Assembly: GCF_016937535.1 (NCBI RefSeq)
Contig: NZ_JAFHKK010000014.1
Coordinates: 1 to 60,705 of the forward strand
Reading direction: 5' to 3'
Length of the DNA stretch: 60,705 nt
Source of the DNA: Sulfurospirillum tamanense
GTDB lineage: Bacteria > Campylobacterota > Campylobacteria > Campylobacterales > Campylobacteraceae
Positions within the stretch are counted from its first letter, which is position 1. Each line of letters starts with the position of its first letter. The notes beneath the pieces were generated by a model. That model made no database searches and was not told the DNA's origin. It saw only the letters and a program-made list of their open reading frames with translations. Below are positions 43,719 to 53,032 of the stretch, piece by piece. The position numbers and the translations under genes were made by a program.

Positions 43719-44401
43719 GAAACACTCACAGTGCCTGCTTTGCTGAAAATCGTAGCGGCTTGTGGTGTGGGGCCTTGCATGTCATTTACCACCAAAGGTG
43801 GTAAAATCTCACACAAACTTTTAGACGAACGCTTTGCTTCTAAAAGAACCAAAGAGGCAATCTTCGATGCCTTGGGATGCACGCATTGTAGGGCTGTGGG
43901 GGTCAGTTTGGACGCATGCAAGTGGTGCATGATGGCTCCTAGTTGTTTAGCATCATAACAAAAAAGCACTTTGCCGTGGGGTTTAAGCACCCGTTTCGCT
44001 TGGTCTAAAAAATCTTCCAAGGGTAAATGGGTAGCGTAACGGCTCAGGCTTAGGTGTGGGTTTTGGCTTTTTTGGGTTCCATCGTGATAAAACGGTGGAT
44101 TACTAACAATAACATCCATGCATTGGCGCCACGATAACGTTAAAAAATCCCCTGTTTGAACCTCTAATTCAAGAGAATTTGCGCGCGCATTTTTTTGGGT
44201 CAAGGTGACATTTTCAGGCTGAATATCGATGGCGTGAACGGCACATTGGGGCAAATCTCGCTTGATGAGTAACCCTAAAATTCCACATCCACAACCCACG
44301 TCCAACACCTCGCCGCTGCACCCTTGGCGCAAAATAAAATCATACAACATAAGACTGTCACTGTTGTAGCGATAGCCTTGAGCAAGTTGTTCTAAGCGCA
44401 C
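43712..44401 (-). CDS. N6-adenine methyltransferase, TrmN6/YfiC-like
   Basis: 229 residues, Rossmann-fold SAM methyltransferase. Motif I is VLDVGCGCGILGL, the acidic loop is VHAIDIQPENV, and the catalytic motif is VSNPPFYHDG, the N-P-P-F form seen in tRNA1(Val) A37 N6-methyltransferases. A tRNA target is therefore most likely. The GTG start overlaps the stop of the coiled-coil gene (TAGTG). Confidence 0.85.
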   Translation of the reverse strand: MRLEQLAQGYRYNSDSLMLYDFILRQGCSGEVLDVGCGCGILGLLIKRDLPQCAVHAIDIQPENVTLTQKNARANSLELEVQTGDFLTLSWRQCMDVIVSNPPFYHDGTQKSQNPHLSLSRYATHLPLEDFLDQAKRVLKPHGKVLFCYDAKQLGAIMHHLHASKLTPTALQCVHPKASKIASLVLLEAKRSSKSLCEILPPLVVNDMQGPTPQAATIFSKAGTVSVSC

Positions 44402-46605
44402 TAGCGGTACACCCGAATAATGAAGCCACGCCTGTTGGGCACTTCAACTAAATCTGAGGAGTAGCTAATGCGTGCAACTCCTTCAAAATGGCGTTCAATT
44501 AACTCTCCACCTTTTGCGGCGCGCTGTTTTCCTAGTCCTAGATTGGAAAGGCGGGTTAAGCGTTCTATCTCATTTTTTGCTACCCCAAGCGCCTCTTCTT
44601 GCTCGATGCGTTTTAACGTAGCAAACCCACCATCGTCCACAATAGGAAGCACTTCAAAAAAGTGCGAAGCCTCATAAGTGTTTAAAAAAGCATCGACTCG
44701 TGCTTTACATGTAGGGGTTGCTTCGTTGGTGCCACTTTCCATGTCGTCGCAGGTGATGGAGGCCAGGAGTTCAGGTTTTTTAAGAACAGCATCTTTAAGT
44801 AGGGTTTGGCTTTCGGTTTGTTCTTGCAAAAGAGCAGTGTTGAGCTGTTCGATTTTGGCTTCGTAAATCTCTTCGCGTTTTTTTATCTCTTGCTGAAGGG
44901 CTTCAAACTCATTTTTAAGAGCAAGGAGTTGTTTATCTTGTGTGAGTTCAAGCAGTGCTTTTTCCTTTTCAAGCTTTATGCGGGCTTCCTCTAATGCCTC
45001 GATACGCTCTTTGAGTGCCTGTGCTTGGTTCTCAAGTTGAATGCTTTGTTCGCGGTGTTTGGCTTCTAGTGTATCGATATGTTGTGAGGTTTTAGCGATG
45101 ATAACGTTTCGTTCACGCTCTAATGAAACAATTTTCTCATTGAGAGTTTGGTAGTTTTTGACATGCTTTTCTTCGTTGCTTTCCACGGCTTGAACAGAAG
45201 AGCGAGTTGTTTTTTCTAAAGTCTCTTCTAGGGAAGTGATTTTTTCATTGAGGGCTTTTTTCTCAGCGGTTGTTTCTTCTAAGGTTTTTTTGTACGCGTC
45301 TACCTGCTCTTTTAAAGAGGCAACCAACTCGCTCTCGCGCTCTTTGGCGTTTAGACTCTGGCCTTTAATTTCCTCTAGAGCGCTCGCGTATTCTTTGTCT
45401 TTTTGGCTAACACGTTCTTGGGCCATGCGCTCAATCTCTCTGATGCGTTGGGTGAGTTGCTTTTTTTGCTCCTCAAGGGTGCTATTTTGTGCGCGCAGAG
45501 AAACAAGGGTTTCTTCATGGCTCTCACGCAATTTTTCACGCATCAGACGCTCTTGTTGTGCCTTGCTTTCAAGGTCGATGGTTTGGTTGCGTAGCGTGTT
45601 TAGTGCTTCTTCATGCTTGCGCATGAGCGTGTCTGTTTCACTGTTTTTTTGCGCTATTTCTTGGTAATAGGTCTCTTTTAGGCCACCCATTTCTTGGATA
45701 AGTTTTTGGATAGCTTCATTGTGTTTACGCTCTTGGGCTAAAATTTCGCGGGTGTGGTTGGTTAGGATGGTGTTTTGTTCGGCCTCTTTTTCTCTCAGGG
45801 TGTTGCGCAGCTGCTCTGTGTCATTTTTACTCTCGCGCAAGGCTTTCTCTTTTTCATCCAACAAGGCGCTCATCTTCTCTTGAAGGGCTTTGTGCTGCTC
45901 TAAGAGATAGCGGTTTTTTTCCGCAAGCGTAGAGTTGCTGATGCGCTGCTCTTTGGTGGCTACACTGATCTCTTTGTCAATTTCCATGGATTTTTCGCGC
46001 AACTCTTTTTGCAATTCGTACACGGTATTTTCCAACCCAATAATTTTGGTTTCGTATTCCCGCGAAGTGCGCATCGCTTCTTGTTGCAAGTCGTTAATGC
46101 GACGGGTGAGATCGTTGATGTTTTGATAGTGCTGTTGTTCGGCTTGGTTCATGGTTTCTAGATTTTGGGTTTGAAGCTTTTGGCGCTCTTCATCTAGCGC
46201 TTTTTTTTCATTGTTAAGCGTGATGGCAAGTTCCCAGTTTTTATTGGCCAAATCAATGTTGTCTTGGTATAAAAAACGGTTTTTTTGACGCAAGGTGAGT
46301 ACTTGCGCCTTAAGTTCATCCGCAGTCCCTTCAATGGGCGTTTCTACTTCCACCGCAAGCTCTTTGGTGGCAGTAGGGATGGCGCCCAAAGCAGTAATGG
46401 CTTGAATGTCGTTTTTATGCACATAGGCTTGCTGAATTTGCGGGGGTAAATCCTCAAATTTTAAAGGCGCTTTTTGCTCCTCATGTTTTGCAAATTCATC
46501 TGGAGAAAAGCTGTACATGTAAGCCGCTCCTATTCCAAAAACAAACAACCCGCCCAACGCCATACTTAAGGCAATAACAGACAAAGAACGCCCCTTGTGC
46601 TCCAT
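44401..46605 (-). CDS. Membrane-anchored long coiled-coil protein
   Basis: 734 residues. An N-terminal membrane helix (LSVIALSMALGGLFVFGIGAAYMY, residues ~8-31, quoted by LSVIALSMAL and GIGAAYMY) is followed by an ~80-residue linker and a coiled coil of ~500 residues (about 90-615) rich in Glu, Lys, Gln and Leu. The C-terminal ~115 residues form a compact domain containing CDDMESGTNEATPTCKAR (two Cys), FFEVLPIVDDGGFATL and VPNRRGFIIRVYR. It is probably a periplasm-facing structural or division-related protein. I do not recognise a characterised family. A near-palindrome at 44704 is read as TCKAR. Confidence 0.75.
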   Translation of the reverse strand: MEHKGRSLSVIALSMALGGLFVFGIGAAYMYSFSPDEFAKHEEQKAPLKFEDLPPQIQQAYVHKNDIQAITALGAIPTATKELAVEVETPIEGTADELKAQVLTLRQKNRFLYQDNIDLANKNWELAITLNNEKKALDEERQKLQTQNLETMNQAEQQHYQNINDLTRRINDLQQEAMRTSREYETKIIGLENTVYELQKELREKSMEIDKEISVATKEQRISNSTLAEKNRYLLEQHKALQEKMSALLDEKEKALRESKNDTEQLRNTLREKEAEQNTILTNHTREILAQERKHNEAIQKLIQEMGGLKETYYQEIAQKNSETDTLMRKHEEALNTLRNQTIDLESKAQQERLMREKLRESHEETLVSLRAQNSTLEEQKKQLTQRIREIERMAQERVSQKDKEYASALEEIKGQSLNAKERESELVASLKEQVDAYKKTLEETTAEKKALNEKITSLEETLEKTTRSSVQAVESNEEKHVKNYQTLNEKIVSLERERNVIIAKTSQHIDTLEAKHREQSIQLENQAQALKERIEALEEARIKLEKEKALLELTQDKQLLALKNEFEALQQEIKKREEIYEAKIEQLNTALLQEQTESQTLLKDAVLKKPELLASITCDDMESGTNEATPTCKARVDAFLNTYEASHFFEVLPIVDDGGFATLKRIEQEEALGVAKNEIERLTRLSNLGLGKQRAAKGGELIERHFEGVARISYSSDLVEVPNRRGFIIRVYR

Positions 46606-46608
46606 GGA

Positions 46609-47562
46609 TTACCTTTGGCCTAAAATATGCTCAATGATGTGATAACTGTGATTTAACGCCATGGCAATGGATCCACCAGAATTCACCGCAATATCGCCAC
46701 CAATATAAAGTCCAGGCACCTCGGTTTGATAATTTTCATCAAAAATAGGATGCCCTGCCCCATCAAGCGTAATGCCGCATTTTTTCAAAAAATCCACAGG
46801 TGTTGTGCCGCCAATGGCGTAAACAACGCGGTCATAAACCGTAAAGTTGCCGTCGGTAAAATTCACACGCACTTTCCCTGAAGCATTCTCAAGGCTCTTG
46901 ATGTCTACACCAAGACGCAAACGCAACAACTCTTGGCCGTCATAGGCGTAAAGTTGTTCTTCGTTGATGTCGTTAAGGCGTGAAAAGGTGGGTCGGCGAT
47001 AATTAAGGGTGACGGTATTGGTTTTGGAGAGTTCTAGCGCGTATTCTGCTGCCGAGTTCCCTCCGCCTACGATGAGGAGTTTTTCCCCTTGGGAACATTT
47101 GTCAAGATTGAAATTAACCAATTGTTTAATCGAGGGTGGGATTGGGTAATCGGGCTTATTGGGCTTGCCCATTTTACCAATGGCAACGATGACATTTTTG
47201 GCTTCATAGCCCGCTTTTGTGGTGACCACTTGAAAAGAATTCCCTACTTTTTTGACGCTCTCTACTTCGCTGTTAAACGCAGTGTCAATTTCGCCATTAT
47301 CAAGCAAAGAGTCAAAATAATCAAGCGTGCTCTCTTTTGAGCCATCGGAAAATTGCACGCTCCCTTTAAGCTCAACCACTTGACCTTTATAGTCTTTATC
47401 TACCCGCTTGTTGTCTTTGTAAAATTTACGGATGGTTTGGGAGTGGTTTTCCCCTTTTTCGATAAGCAAAACACTTTGTAATCCGCGCATTTTTGCCTCT
47501 ACTGTTGCACTAATTCCTCCGGGGCCTCCGCCAATGACAATCATGTCGTACACGCAATTCAT
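46609..47562 (-). CDS. FAD/NAD(P)-dependent oxidoreductase (YpdA/thioredoxin-reductase-like)
   Basis: 317 residues. FAD-binding IVIGGGPGGISA, NAD(P)-binding LLIVGGGNSAAEYA and the C-terminal FAD motif GLYIGGDIAV are present. The redox CxxC of thioredoxin reductase is absent, as in YpdA-type bacillithiol disulfide reductases and ferredoxin-NADP reductases. The electron acceptor is unknown. AAAGGAG precedes the ATG and a TATAAC-like -10 box lies ~12 bases before that. It heads the long minus-strand gene chain and diverges from proA, as in Campylobacter. Confidence 0.85.
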   Translation of the reverse strand: MNCVYDMIVIGGGPGGISATVEAKMRGLQSVLLIEKGENHSQTIRKFYKDNKRVDKDYKGQVVELKGSVQFSDGSKESTLDYFDSLLDNGEIDTAFNSEVESVKKVGNSFQVVTTKAGYEAKNVIVAIGKMGKPNKPDYPIPPSIKQLVNFNLDKCSQGEKLLIVGGGNSAAEYALELSKTNTVTLNYRRPTFSRLNDINEEQLYAYDGQELLRLRLGVDIKSLENASGKVRVNFTDGNFTVYDRVVYAIGGTTPVDFLKKCGITLDGAGHPIFDENYQTEVPGLYIGGDIAVNSGGSIAMALNHSYHIIEHILGQR

Positions 47563-47611
47563 TTGGTTCTCCTTTGGTTATAATCGCTCCTAAAGCGATA
47601 GAAAGATAAAA

Positions 47612-47777
47612 TAGGCTTCTTTTGTAACCCATTAAAACAAGAGATTCAAGACAGTGCACGTCACTTTCTCACACTAAAAACATCGCCATAGCTTTGGCTA
47701 TGACTCAATTTTGAGTGTAAAAAATTAACGCACTCTGTTTAAACTCTTTATGTTTCGAGGGCTATAAAAGAAGCCTA
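47612..47777. ncRNA. ssrS: 166-nt rod-like hairpin; candidate 6S RNA
   Basis: The 249-bp gap between the oxidoreductase gene and proA holds a long imperfect inverted repeat. The ends pair perfectly for 12 bases (TAGGCTTCTTTT with AAAAGAAGCCTA) and then CCC with GGG. Further blocks pair through the rod (AAACA, AAGAG, GTGC, ACACT on the left arm, each with its complement on the right). The tip is CATAGC-TTTG-GCTATG. The centre of the outer stem and the centre of the tip coincide exactly at 47694.5. A ~170-nt rod with internal loops and a tight tip is the form of 6S RNA, which binds RNA polymerase. A TATAAT at 47579-47584 could drive the plus strand; the minus strand has the better T-rich tail. 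The strand is undecided and no sequence match was checked. Confidence 0.45.
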
Positions 47778-47811
47778 ATTTACCCACTTTTACATTAAAA
47801 AGGAAGAAAAC

Positions 47812-49047
47812 GTGGACGCATTCTTGCAAAAGGCCAAATCTTTAACCTCTTTCTTGGCCACCATGGAGCCCCAACAAAAAAATACCCTCCTTTTAGCCAT
47901 GGCAGACGCCCTTGAGGCCCACCAAGAAGCCATCTTGGAAGCCAATGCCAAAGACATGGACAAAGGAGTCAAAAACACCCTAAGTGCTGCGCTATTGGAC
48001 CGTCTTAAGCTCACCCCAAAACGCATACGAGGGATGGCTCAAGCAGTGCGTGAGATTGCCGCGCTCAAAGAGCCTGTGGGCCGAGTTCTTGAGGGCTGGG
48101 TGGTGCCTAGTGGGCTTCGCATCGAAAAGGTGAGCATTCCCATTGGCGTCGTGGCTATCATTTACGAAAGCCGCCCCAATGTCACCAGTGACACCGCGGC
48201 ATTGTGCTTTAAAAGTGGCAACATTTGTGTTCTTAAAGGGGGCAAGGAAGCCACCCATAGCAACCACGCTATTGCCAAGGTATTGCAAGACACCTTAGCT
48301 TTCAACGGCGTAGACCCTGCGTGTATTTCGTTGCTTCCTGATGAGACCCGTGAAGGGGTCGCTACGCTTATTCGCCAAGACGCCTATGTGGATTTAATTA
48401 TTCCAAGAGGCGGGGAAGGATTGATTCGTTTTGTCTCTCAAAATGCCACGGTCCCTGTGGTCAAACACGACAAGGGCGTGTGTCACACTTACGTGGACAA
48501 GGAAGCCAACCTTGACCAAGCCATGGAAATCGTCCTTAACGCCAAATGCCAGCGCCCCAGTGCGTGTAATGCCCTTGAAACGTTGCTTGTCCATGAGGCA
48601 ATCGCTTCGGACTTTGTACCACGCATCGCCGCCGCACTCACCCAAGTGGGTGCTAAAGTCAAAGGATGCGCCACAACGCAACAGTTTATACATGTAGACC
48701 TTGCTACGCCCGAGGATTTTCACACCGAACACTTAAGCAACGCCCTTTCCATCAAAGTGGTCGCGGATATTCAAGAGGCGTTGCATCACATCACCACTTA
48801 CGGTTCGTCCCATTCCGAGGCGATTTTGACAGAAAACTACACCACCGCAGAGTGGTTTTTAAACGCAGTGGATGCTTCGTGCGTGTATGTCAATGCCTCC
48901 ACGCGTTTTACCGACGGGGGTGAATTTGGCTTTGGGGCAGAAGTGGGTATTAGTACCAACAAGCTCCACGCGAGGGGTCCTATGGGCATCAATGAGCTAA
49001 CCACGTACAAATATAAGGTCTATGGCAAAGGAAATGTGCGTGCGTGA
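47812..49047 (+). CDS. proA: Gamma-glutamyl phosphate reductase
   Basis: 411 residues from a GTG with AAGGAAG upstream. It is the NADPH-dependent second step of proline synthesis. Motifs: VPIG-type SIPIGVVAIIYESRPNVT (catalytic-domain lead-in), GNICVLKGGKEA, IIPRGGEGLI, the active-site Cys in QRPSACNALET, and the C-terminal FTDGGEFGFGAEVGIST. No proB is present in the window. The 3' end overlaps the start of the ABC ATPase gene. Confidence 0.96.
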   Translation: MDAFLQKAKSLTSFLATMEPQQKNTLLLAMADALEAHQEAILEANAKDMDKGVKNTLSAALLDRLKLTPKRIRGMAQAVREIAALKEPVGRVLEGWVVPSGLRIEKVSIPIGVVAIIYESRPNVTSDTAALCFKSGNICVLKGGKEATHSNHAIAKVLQDTLAFNGVDPACISLLPDETREGVATLIRQDAYVDLIIPRGGEGLIRFVSQNATVPVVKHDKGVCHTYVDKEANLDQAMEIVLNAKCQRPSACNALETLLVHEAIASDFVPRIAAALTQVGAKVKGCATTQQFIHVDLATPEDFHTEHLSNALSIKVVADIQEALHHITTYGSSHSEAILTENYTTAEWFLNAVDASCVYVNASTRFTDGGEFGFGAEVGISTNKLHARGPMGINELTTYKYKVYGKGNVRA

Positions 49048-49618
49048 ATCTGTGCTTAGCATCGAGGGGTTGCGCTTTGGTTACACTCCTGAAGCGCCAC
49101 TTTATGAGAATTTTTCCCTTGCTTTACATGTAGGCGAAGTAGTGAGTGTTGTGGGGCCTAGTGGTTCGGGAAAAACAACGCTGTTTGAGCTTATAACGGG
49201 CGCGTTAAAACTGCAAGCGGGAAGCCTTACATGTAAAGCTTTTTCTCAAATCTTTCAAGACCCTTATACCTCCTTTCACCCTACTTATTCTCTTTTAGAA
49301 CAAATGGCGGAAGTGGCGGATACCCAAGAGCACGAACGATTGTGCGACGCCATGCACCTCTCCCCTGCACTCTTGCGTCGCAAGCCCCATGAGCTTAGCG
49401 GTGGGCAATTGCAACGCGCGTCGATTATCCGCGCACTGCTCATGAAGCCTAAGCTTTTGCTAGCAGATGAGCCAACGTCGGCGCTGGATAACCTTATTCA
49501 ACTTGAAGTGATGCAATTGCTTATGGGGTTGTTAGATGAGGTTGGGATACTTTTAATTACCCACGATGAGGCGCTTGCATCGTGGTGCAGTGATTCTATC
49601 ATAAGGCTAAAATCATGA
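49040..49618 (+). CDS. Orphan ABC-transporter ATPase (dipeptide/nickel type)
   Basis: About 192 residues. Walker A (GPSGSGKTT), Q-loop (SQIFQDPYTSFHPTYS), signature (LSGGQLQRASI), Walker B (LLLADEPTSALD) and switch His (LITHDEA) are all intact. The Q-loop sequence is of the OppF/DppF/NikE subgroup, but the protein is ~60 residues shorter than usual and lacks the C-terminal oligopeptide-binding extension. No permease or binding protein is nearby. The GTG at 49040 (AAGGA upstream) or the ATG at 49022 are both possible starts. Two palindrome copies (near 49123 as LHVGE; perfect at 49227 as LTCKA) lie close together around Walker A. Confidence 0.85.
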   Translation: MRESVLSIEGLRFGYTPEAPLYENFSLALHVGEVVSVVGPSGSGKTTLFELITGALKLQAGSLTCKAFSQIFQDPYTSFHPTYSLLEQMAEVADTQEHERLCDAMHLSPALLRRKPHELSGGQLQRASIIRALLMKPKLLLADEPTSALDNLIQLEVMQLLMGLLDEVGILLITHDEALASWCSDSIIRLKS

Positions 49619-50637
49619 AACGCTTTTTAGTAGCAGTGTTGTGTTGTGCTCCTGCTGTGTTGCTAGGAGATGAGAATGTTTTGTTAGAGCATATCACGAC
49701 CCATCCGCAAGAGATAAAACGTGCGCTTGTGGTGGCAGGGTCCATTGCATTGCTTTACGGGATGATGGTGTTGGTGCGCTACTTGGCCCATCGGTATGCA
49801 ACACAAGTGGAGGACGAAGAACGAAACCAGCGCTATTTTGCCATCAAAAAACTTTCCAATATTTTATTTGTGATACTTTCTGTGCTTATCATTGCGCTGG
49901 TGTACACTAAAAACCTCGCGCAGGGACTGGCTATTTTTGGTGTGATTGGCGCGGGCTTAACCATCGTGCTTAAAGAGTTGGTTCTAAGCATCGTTTCGTG
50001 GATGATGATGATGGCTAGCTCTTCTGTGCGTTTGGGCGATCGTATTAAAATTGACAAAGACGGCAAGCCAATCATTGGCGATGTAATTGACATCTCTTTA
50101 ACCAAAATCACGCTCTATGAAAATATTACGAATGATTCTATTACTGACCACAAAAAAGCGGGGCGCATTATCTTTGTGCCTAACTATTTTATGCTCACCC
50201 ACGATATGTATAATTATACGCATTTATCCATGAAAACCATCATAGACCTTGTTGAAATAAACCTTTCATTTGATACGAATATTGAAAAAACAGAAGCCAT
50301 TACCTTTGAAATTGTTGAATCCATCAGCGGAAGGTACACAGAAATGGCGAAACGTCAGTATGACAGATTAAAAGATAAATACACGCTTCGTAATATGACA
50401 AATTACCCAAAAGTCGTTTTTTATCCCAGCTTTAAAGGAGACGGGATCACCATGGGGATTTGGTATGTGACGCCTTATCGAGAGATTTTACGTGTGAAAA
50501 GTGAGTTAACCAAACAAATCATTGGTCGCTTACGCATGGAAGAGGATGTACACTTGATGTATACAGGAACGTCTATGTATCTCGAAACAAGCGACATGAA
50601 AGCAACGCTTGCTTCGAGATTATCTTCTAAAGTTTAG
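49615..50637 (+). CDS. Small-conductance mechanosensitive channel (MscS family)
   Basis: 340 residues. A signal-like N-terminus is followed by three or four membrane segments. The pore helix ([30 protein letters not shown], quoted by [11 protein letters not shown] and VLSIVSW) leads into the MscS beta domain with [11 protein letters not shown], and the cytoplasmic alpha/beta vestibule follows. It opens under membrane tension to release solutes. It starts inside the end of the ABC gene (ATGA) and converges on the DAHP synthase gene, overlapping it by four bases. Confidence 0.9.
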   Translation: MKRFLVAVLCCAPAVLLGDENVLLEHITTHPQEIKRALVVAGSIALLYGMMVLVRYLAHRYATQVEDEERNQRYFAIKKLSNILFVILSVLIIALVYTKNLAQGLAIFGVIGAGLTIVLKELVLSIVSWMMMMASSSVRLGDRIKIDKDGKPIIGDVIDISLTKITLYENITNDSITDHKKAGRIIFVPNYFMLTHDMYNYTHLSMKTIIDLVEINLSFDTNIEKTEAITFEIVESISGRYTEMAKRQYDRLKDKYTLRNMTNYPKVVFYPSFKGDGITMGIWYVTPYREILRVKSELTKQIIGRLRMEEDVHLMYTGTSMYLETSDMKATLASRLSSKV

Positions 50638-51986
50638 GATTGGCGCGCCTCTTTTAAAGACTCGGCAATCAAGAAGGCAAGTTCTAAAGCCTGATCTGCA
50701 TTGAGCCGTGGGTCACATTGGGTTTCATAGCGAGAGCCGAGCCCTTCTTCGGTGATGGCTTGCGCGCCACCGACACACTCAGTGACGTCTTGCCCTGTCA
50801 TTTCTAAGTGCACGCCGCCAGGGTAAGTTCCTTCGGCTTTGTGGACATTAAAGAACCCTTTAACTTCAGCTAGGATTTGATCAAAAGCACGGGTCTTGTA
50901 GTTAGAAGAGGCCTTGACGGTGTTGCCATGCATGGGATCGATGCTCCATAAGACATTGTGCCCCTCTTTTTTGATGGCGCGCAAGAGGTCTGGAAAGTGT
51001 TTTTCGATTTTATCAGCCCCCATGCGCACAATGATGTTGAGACGTCCTGCTTCATTTTCGGGATTAAGTTTGTCAGCAAGTCGCAACAAGTCATCTGCTT
51101 GCATTGTAGGACCTGCTTTGATGCCAATGGGGTTTTTAACCCCGCGCAAAAATTCTACGTGCGCCCCGTCCACATCGCGCGTGCGGTCTCCAATCCACAG
51201 CATGTGTGCCGAACAGTTGTACCAATCTCCCGTGATGCTATCTTGGCGTGTGAGCGCTTCTTCGTAGTTGAGTAACAAGGCTTCATGGGAAGTGTAAAGT
51301 GCGGTTTGGTGTACACTGGGCGTATTGGCCGAAGTGATACCACACGCTTCCATAAATGCTAGCGTTTCTGTGATGCGATTAGCCAAGTGTGCGTAACGGT
51401 CTCCCAGCGCACTTTCTTTCACAAAGCCCATGTTCCAGCGGTGCACTTGGTGTAAATCCGCTAAACCGCCCCGTGAAAAAGCGCGCAAAAGGTTAAGGGT
51501 TGCGGCGGATTGGTTGTAAGCACGAAGCATGCGAGAAGGGTCAGGGACGCGCGCTAGTTCTGTGAAGTCGATGTTATTGATAATATCGCCACGGTAGCTA
51601 GGCAATTTCACCCCGTCAATTTCTTCAAAATCTGAAGAACGCGGCTTTGCAAATTGCCCTGCCATGCGCCCTACTTTTACCACAGGACAGCTTCCTGCAA
51701 AAGTCAAAACAACGGCCATTTGCATCAAGACTTTAAACATGTCTCGAATGGTATCGGCACGAAAATCTGAAAAACTCTCGGCACAATCGCCACCTTGGAG
51801 TAAAAACGCCTTTCCTGCTTGCACATCAGCGAGTTGTTGTTTAAGGCTGCGCACCTCGCCCGCGAACACAAGGGGTGGGATGGTGGAGAGTTCTGTTTCA
51901 ACAGATTGTAATGCACTTAAATCTGGGTAGGTAGGTTGTTGTTTAATAGGCATATTACGCCATGACGAGCGGCTCCATTGGTTCAT
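50634..51986 (-). CDS. aroG: 3-deoxy-7-phosphoheptulonate synthase, class II
   Basis: About 450 residues from the ATG at 51986, which has AGAGGA upstream; an in-frame start at 52034 lies over the -10 box and is rejected. Class II (plant-type, AroA-II) DAHP synthase: KQQPTYPD and N-terminal W-R motifs, [40 protein letters not shown]-like [22 protein letters not shown] and DPMHGNT. It condenses PEP and erythrose 4-phosphate to start the shikimate pathway. Confidence 0.95.
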   Translation of the reverse strand: MNQWSRSSWRNMPIKQQPTYPDLSALQSVETELSTIPPLVFAGEVRSLKQQLADVQAGKAFLLQGGDCAESFSDFRADTIRDMFKVLMQMAVVLTFAGSCPVVKVGRMAGQFAKPRSSDFEEIDGVKLPSYRGDIINNIDFTELARVPDPSRMLRAYNQSAATLNLLRAFSRGGLADLHQVHRWNMGFVKESALGDRYAHLANRITETLAFMEACGITSANTPSVHQTALYTSHEALLLNYEEALTRQDSITGDWYNCSAHMLWIGDRTRDVDGAHVEFLRGVKNPIGIKAGPTMQADDLLRLADKLNPENEAGRLNIIVRMGADKIEKHFPDLLRAIKKEGHNVLWSIDPMHGNTVKASSNYKTRAFDQILAEVKGFFNVHKAEGTYPGGVHLEMTGQDVTECVGGAQAITEEGLGSRYETQCDPRLNADQALELAFLIAESLKEARQS

Positions 51987-52016
51987 ACACAATCCTCTTT
52001 TGGTCAAAATTTGCCC

Positions 52017-52022
52017 ATTATA
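52017..52022 (-). promoter_or_regulatory. -10 box of the DAHP synthase gene
   Basis: TATAAT on the minus strand in GACTATAATGGG, about 30 bases before the ATG at 51986, leaving a short leader with its own ribosome-binding site. Confidence 0.6.
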
Positions 52023-52084
52023 GTCAATCTTCACTTAAGTGTCCTAGCCTTGGGCTTTTTAGAAAGGCTTTTGAAAGATTGCTT

Positions 52085-52105
52085 TAACGTAAGTCACGTT
52101 ACAAT
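52085..52105 (+). promoter_or_regulatory. Promoter with operator-like inverted repeat before the RarD gene
   Basis: TAACGT (52085-52090) and ACGTTA (52096-52101) form an inverted repeat with a 5-base centre. It overlaps a TACAAT -10 box (52100-52105) upstream of the TTG start at 52124. A regulator bound here would block RNA polymerase. Confidence 0.4.
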
Positions 52106-52123
52106 CGCTTAAAAAGAGTCACC

Positions 52124-53014
52124 TTGAACGCTTCCTCTCCTAACGCCACCAAGCACGGTATTTTCTATGCGCTGAGTGCTTTTACCTTGTGGGGCTTGGC
52201 GCCCATTTACTTCAAAACCCTTGGCACACTTCCTCCTGGCGAAATTTTGCTTCACCGCATTGTTTGGTCGGTTGTTTTTCTTTTTTTGCTTTTGGCATTT
52301 AAACGGCAATTGCGTACTATTAGCAGAGTGCTTTTAAACAAAAAAATCCTTATGATGCTTATGGTTTCCTCGTGCCTCATTGCCACAAATTGGCTCATTT
52401 TTATTTGGGCTATCAACAATAACATGCTTATTGAAGCAAGCCTTGGGTACTACATCAACCCTCTTATTAATATCTTATTTGGATTTTTATTTTTAAAAGA
52501 AACTCCTACTAAAATGCAGGGTATTGGGATTGGGTTGGTGTTTTGTGCTGTTGGGTTTGAAATCTACACATTGGGTTCTTTGCCTGCGGTTGCACTTGCT
52601 CTGGCTTTTTTGTTTGCTTTTTACGGTCTGGTGCGCAAGAAAGTGCATGTGCCCTCCTTGCCAGGGCTTTATATTGAAACTCTTTTGCTTTTTCCATTAG
52701 CACTTTTATATTGGGGGTACTTGATATTTCAAGCAAACAGTGCGTTTTCTTTCTCTTTTGACACGCCTATTACTTGGTTGCTTTTGCTTGCAGGTCCTGT
52801 GACAGTCGCGCCATTGTTGGCATTTACTTCGGCGGCTTCACGGTTGCGCCTTAGCACCATAGGTTATTTTCAGTATTTGGCCCCTTCTATCAACCTTCTC
52901 TTAGCCGTCTTTGTGTATAATGAGCCCCTTTTGCAAGGAAAAATTATAACGTTTTCGTTGATTTGGATGGCTTTATTGCTTGTAAGTATTGAGTCATACG
53001 CTCGTAAAAAATAA
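52124..53014 (+). CDS. rarD: RarD/EamA-family transporter
   Basis: 296 residues from a TTG start. About ten membrane helices; the RarD subgroup features are the N-terminal ALSAFTLWGLAPIYFK, EILLHRIVWSVVFLF, ATNWLIFIWAINN and LEASLGYYINPL-type IEASLGYYINPL, and the C-terminal TIGYFQYLAPSINLLLAVF. It is an inner-membrane exporter or importer of unknown substrate (RarD has been linked to chloramphenicol sensitivity by name only). Confidence 0.88.
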   Translation: MNASSPNATKHGIFYALSAFTLWGLAPIYFKTLGTLPPGEILLHRIVWSVVFLFLLLAFKRQLRTISRVLLNKKILMMLMVSSCLIATNWLIFIWAINNNMLIEASLGYYINPLINILFGFLFLKETPTKMQGIGIGLVFCAVGFEIYTLGSLPAVALALAFLFAFYGLVRKKVHVPSLPGLYIETLLLFPLALLYWGYLIFQANSAFSFSFDTPITWLLLLAGPVTVAPLLAFTSAASRLRLSTIGYFQYLAPSINLLLAVFVYNEPLLQGKIITFSLIWMALLLVSIESYARKK

Positions 53015-53032
53015 CACACAAGGACACAAAAA

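Noticed and set aside
47612-47777. Inverted repeat as the ends of a small insertion element
   Set aside because: The arms share an exact centre with a tight terminal hairpin and pair throughout, there is no transposase and no target duplication; a structured RNA fits better.
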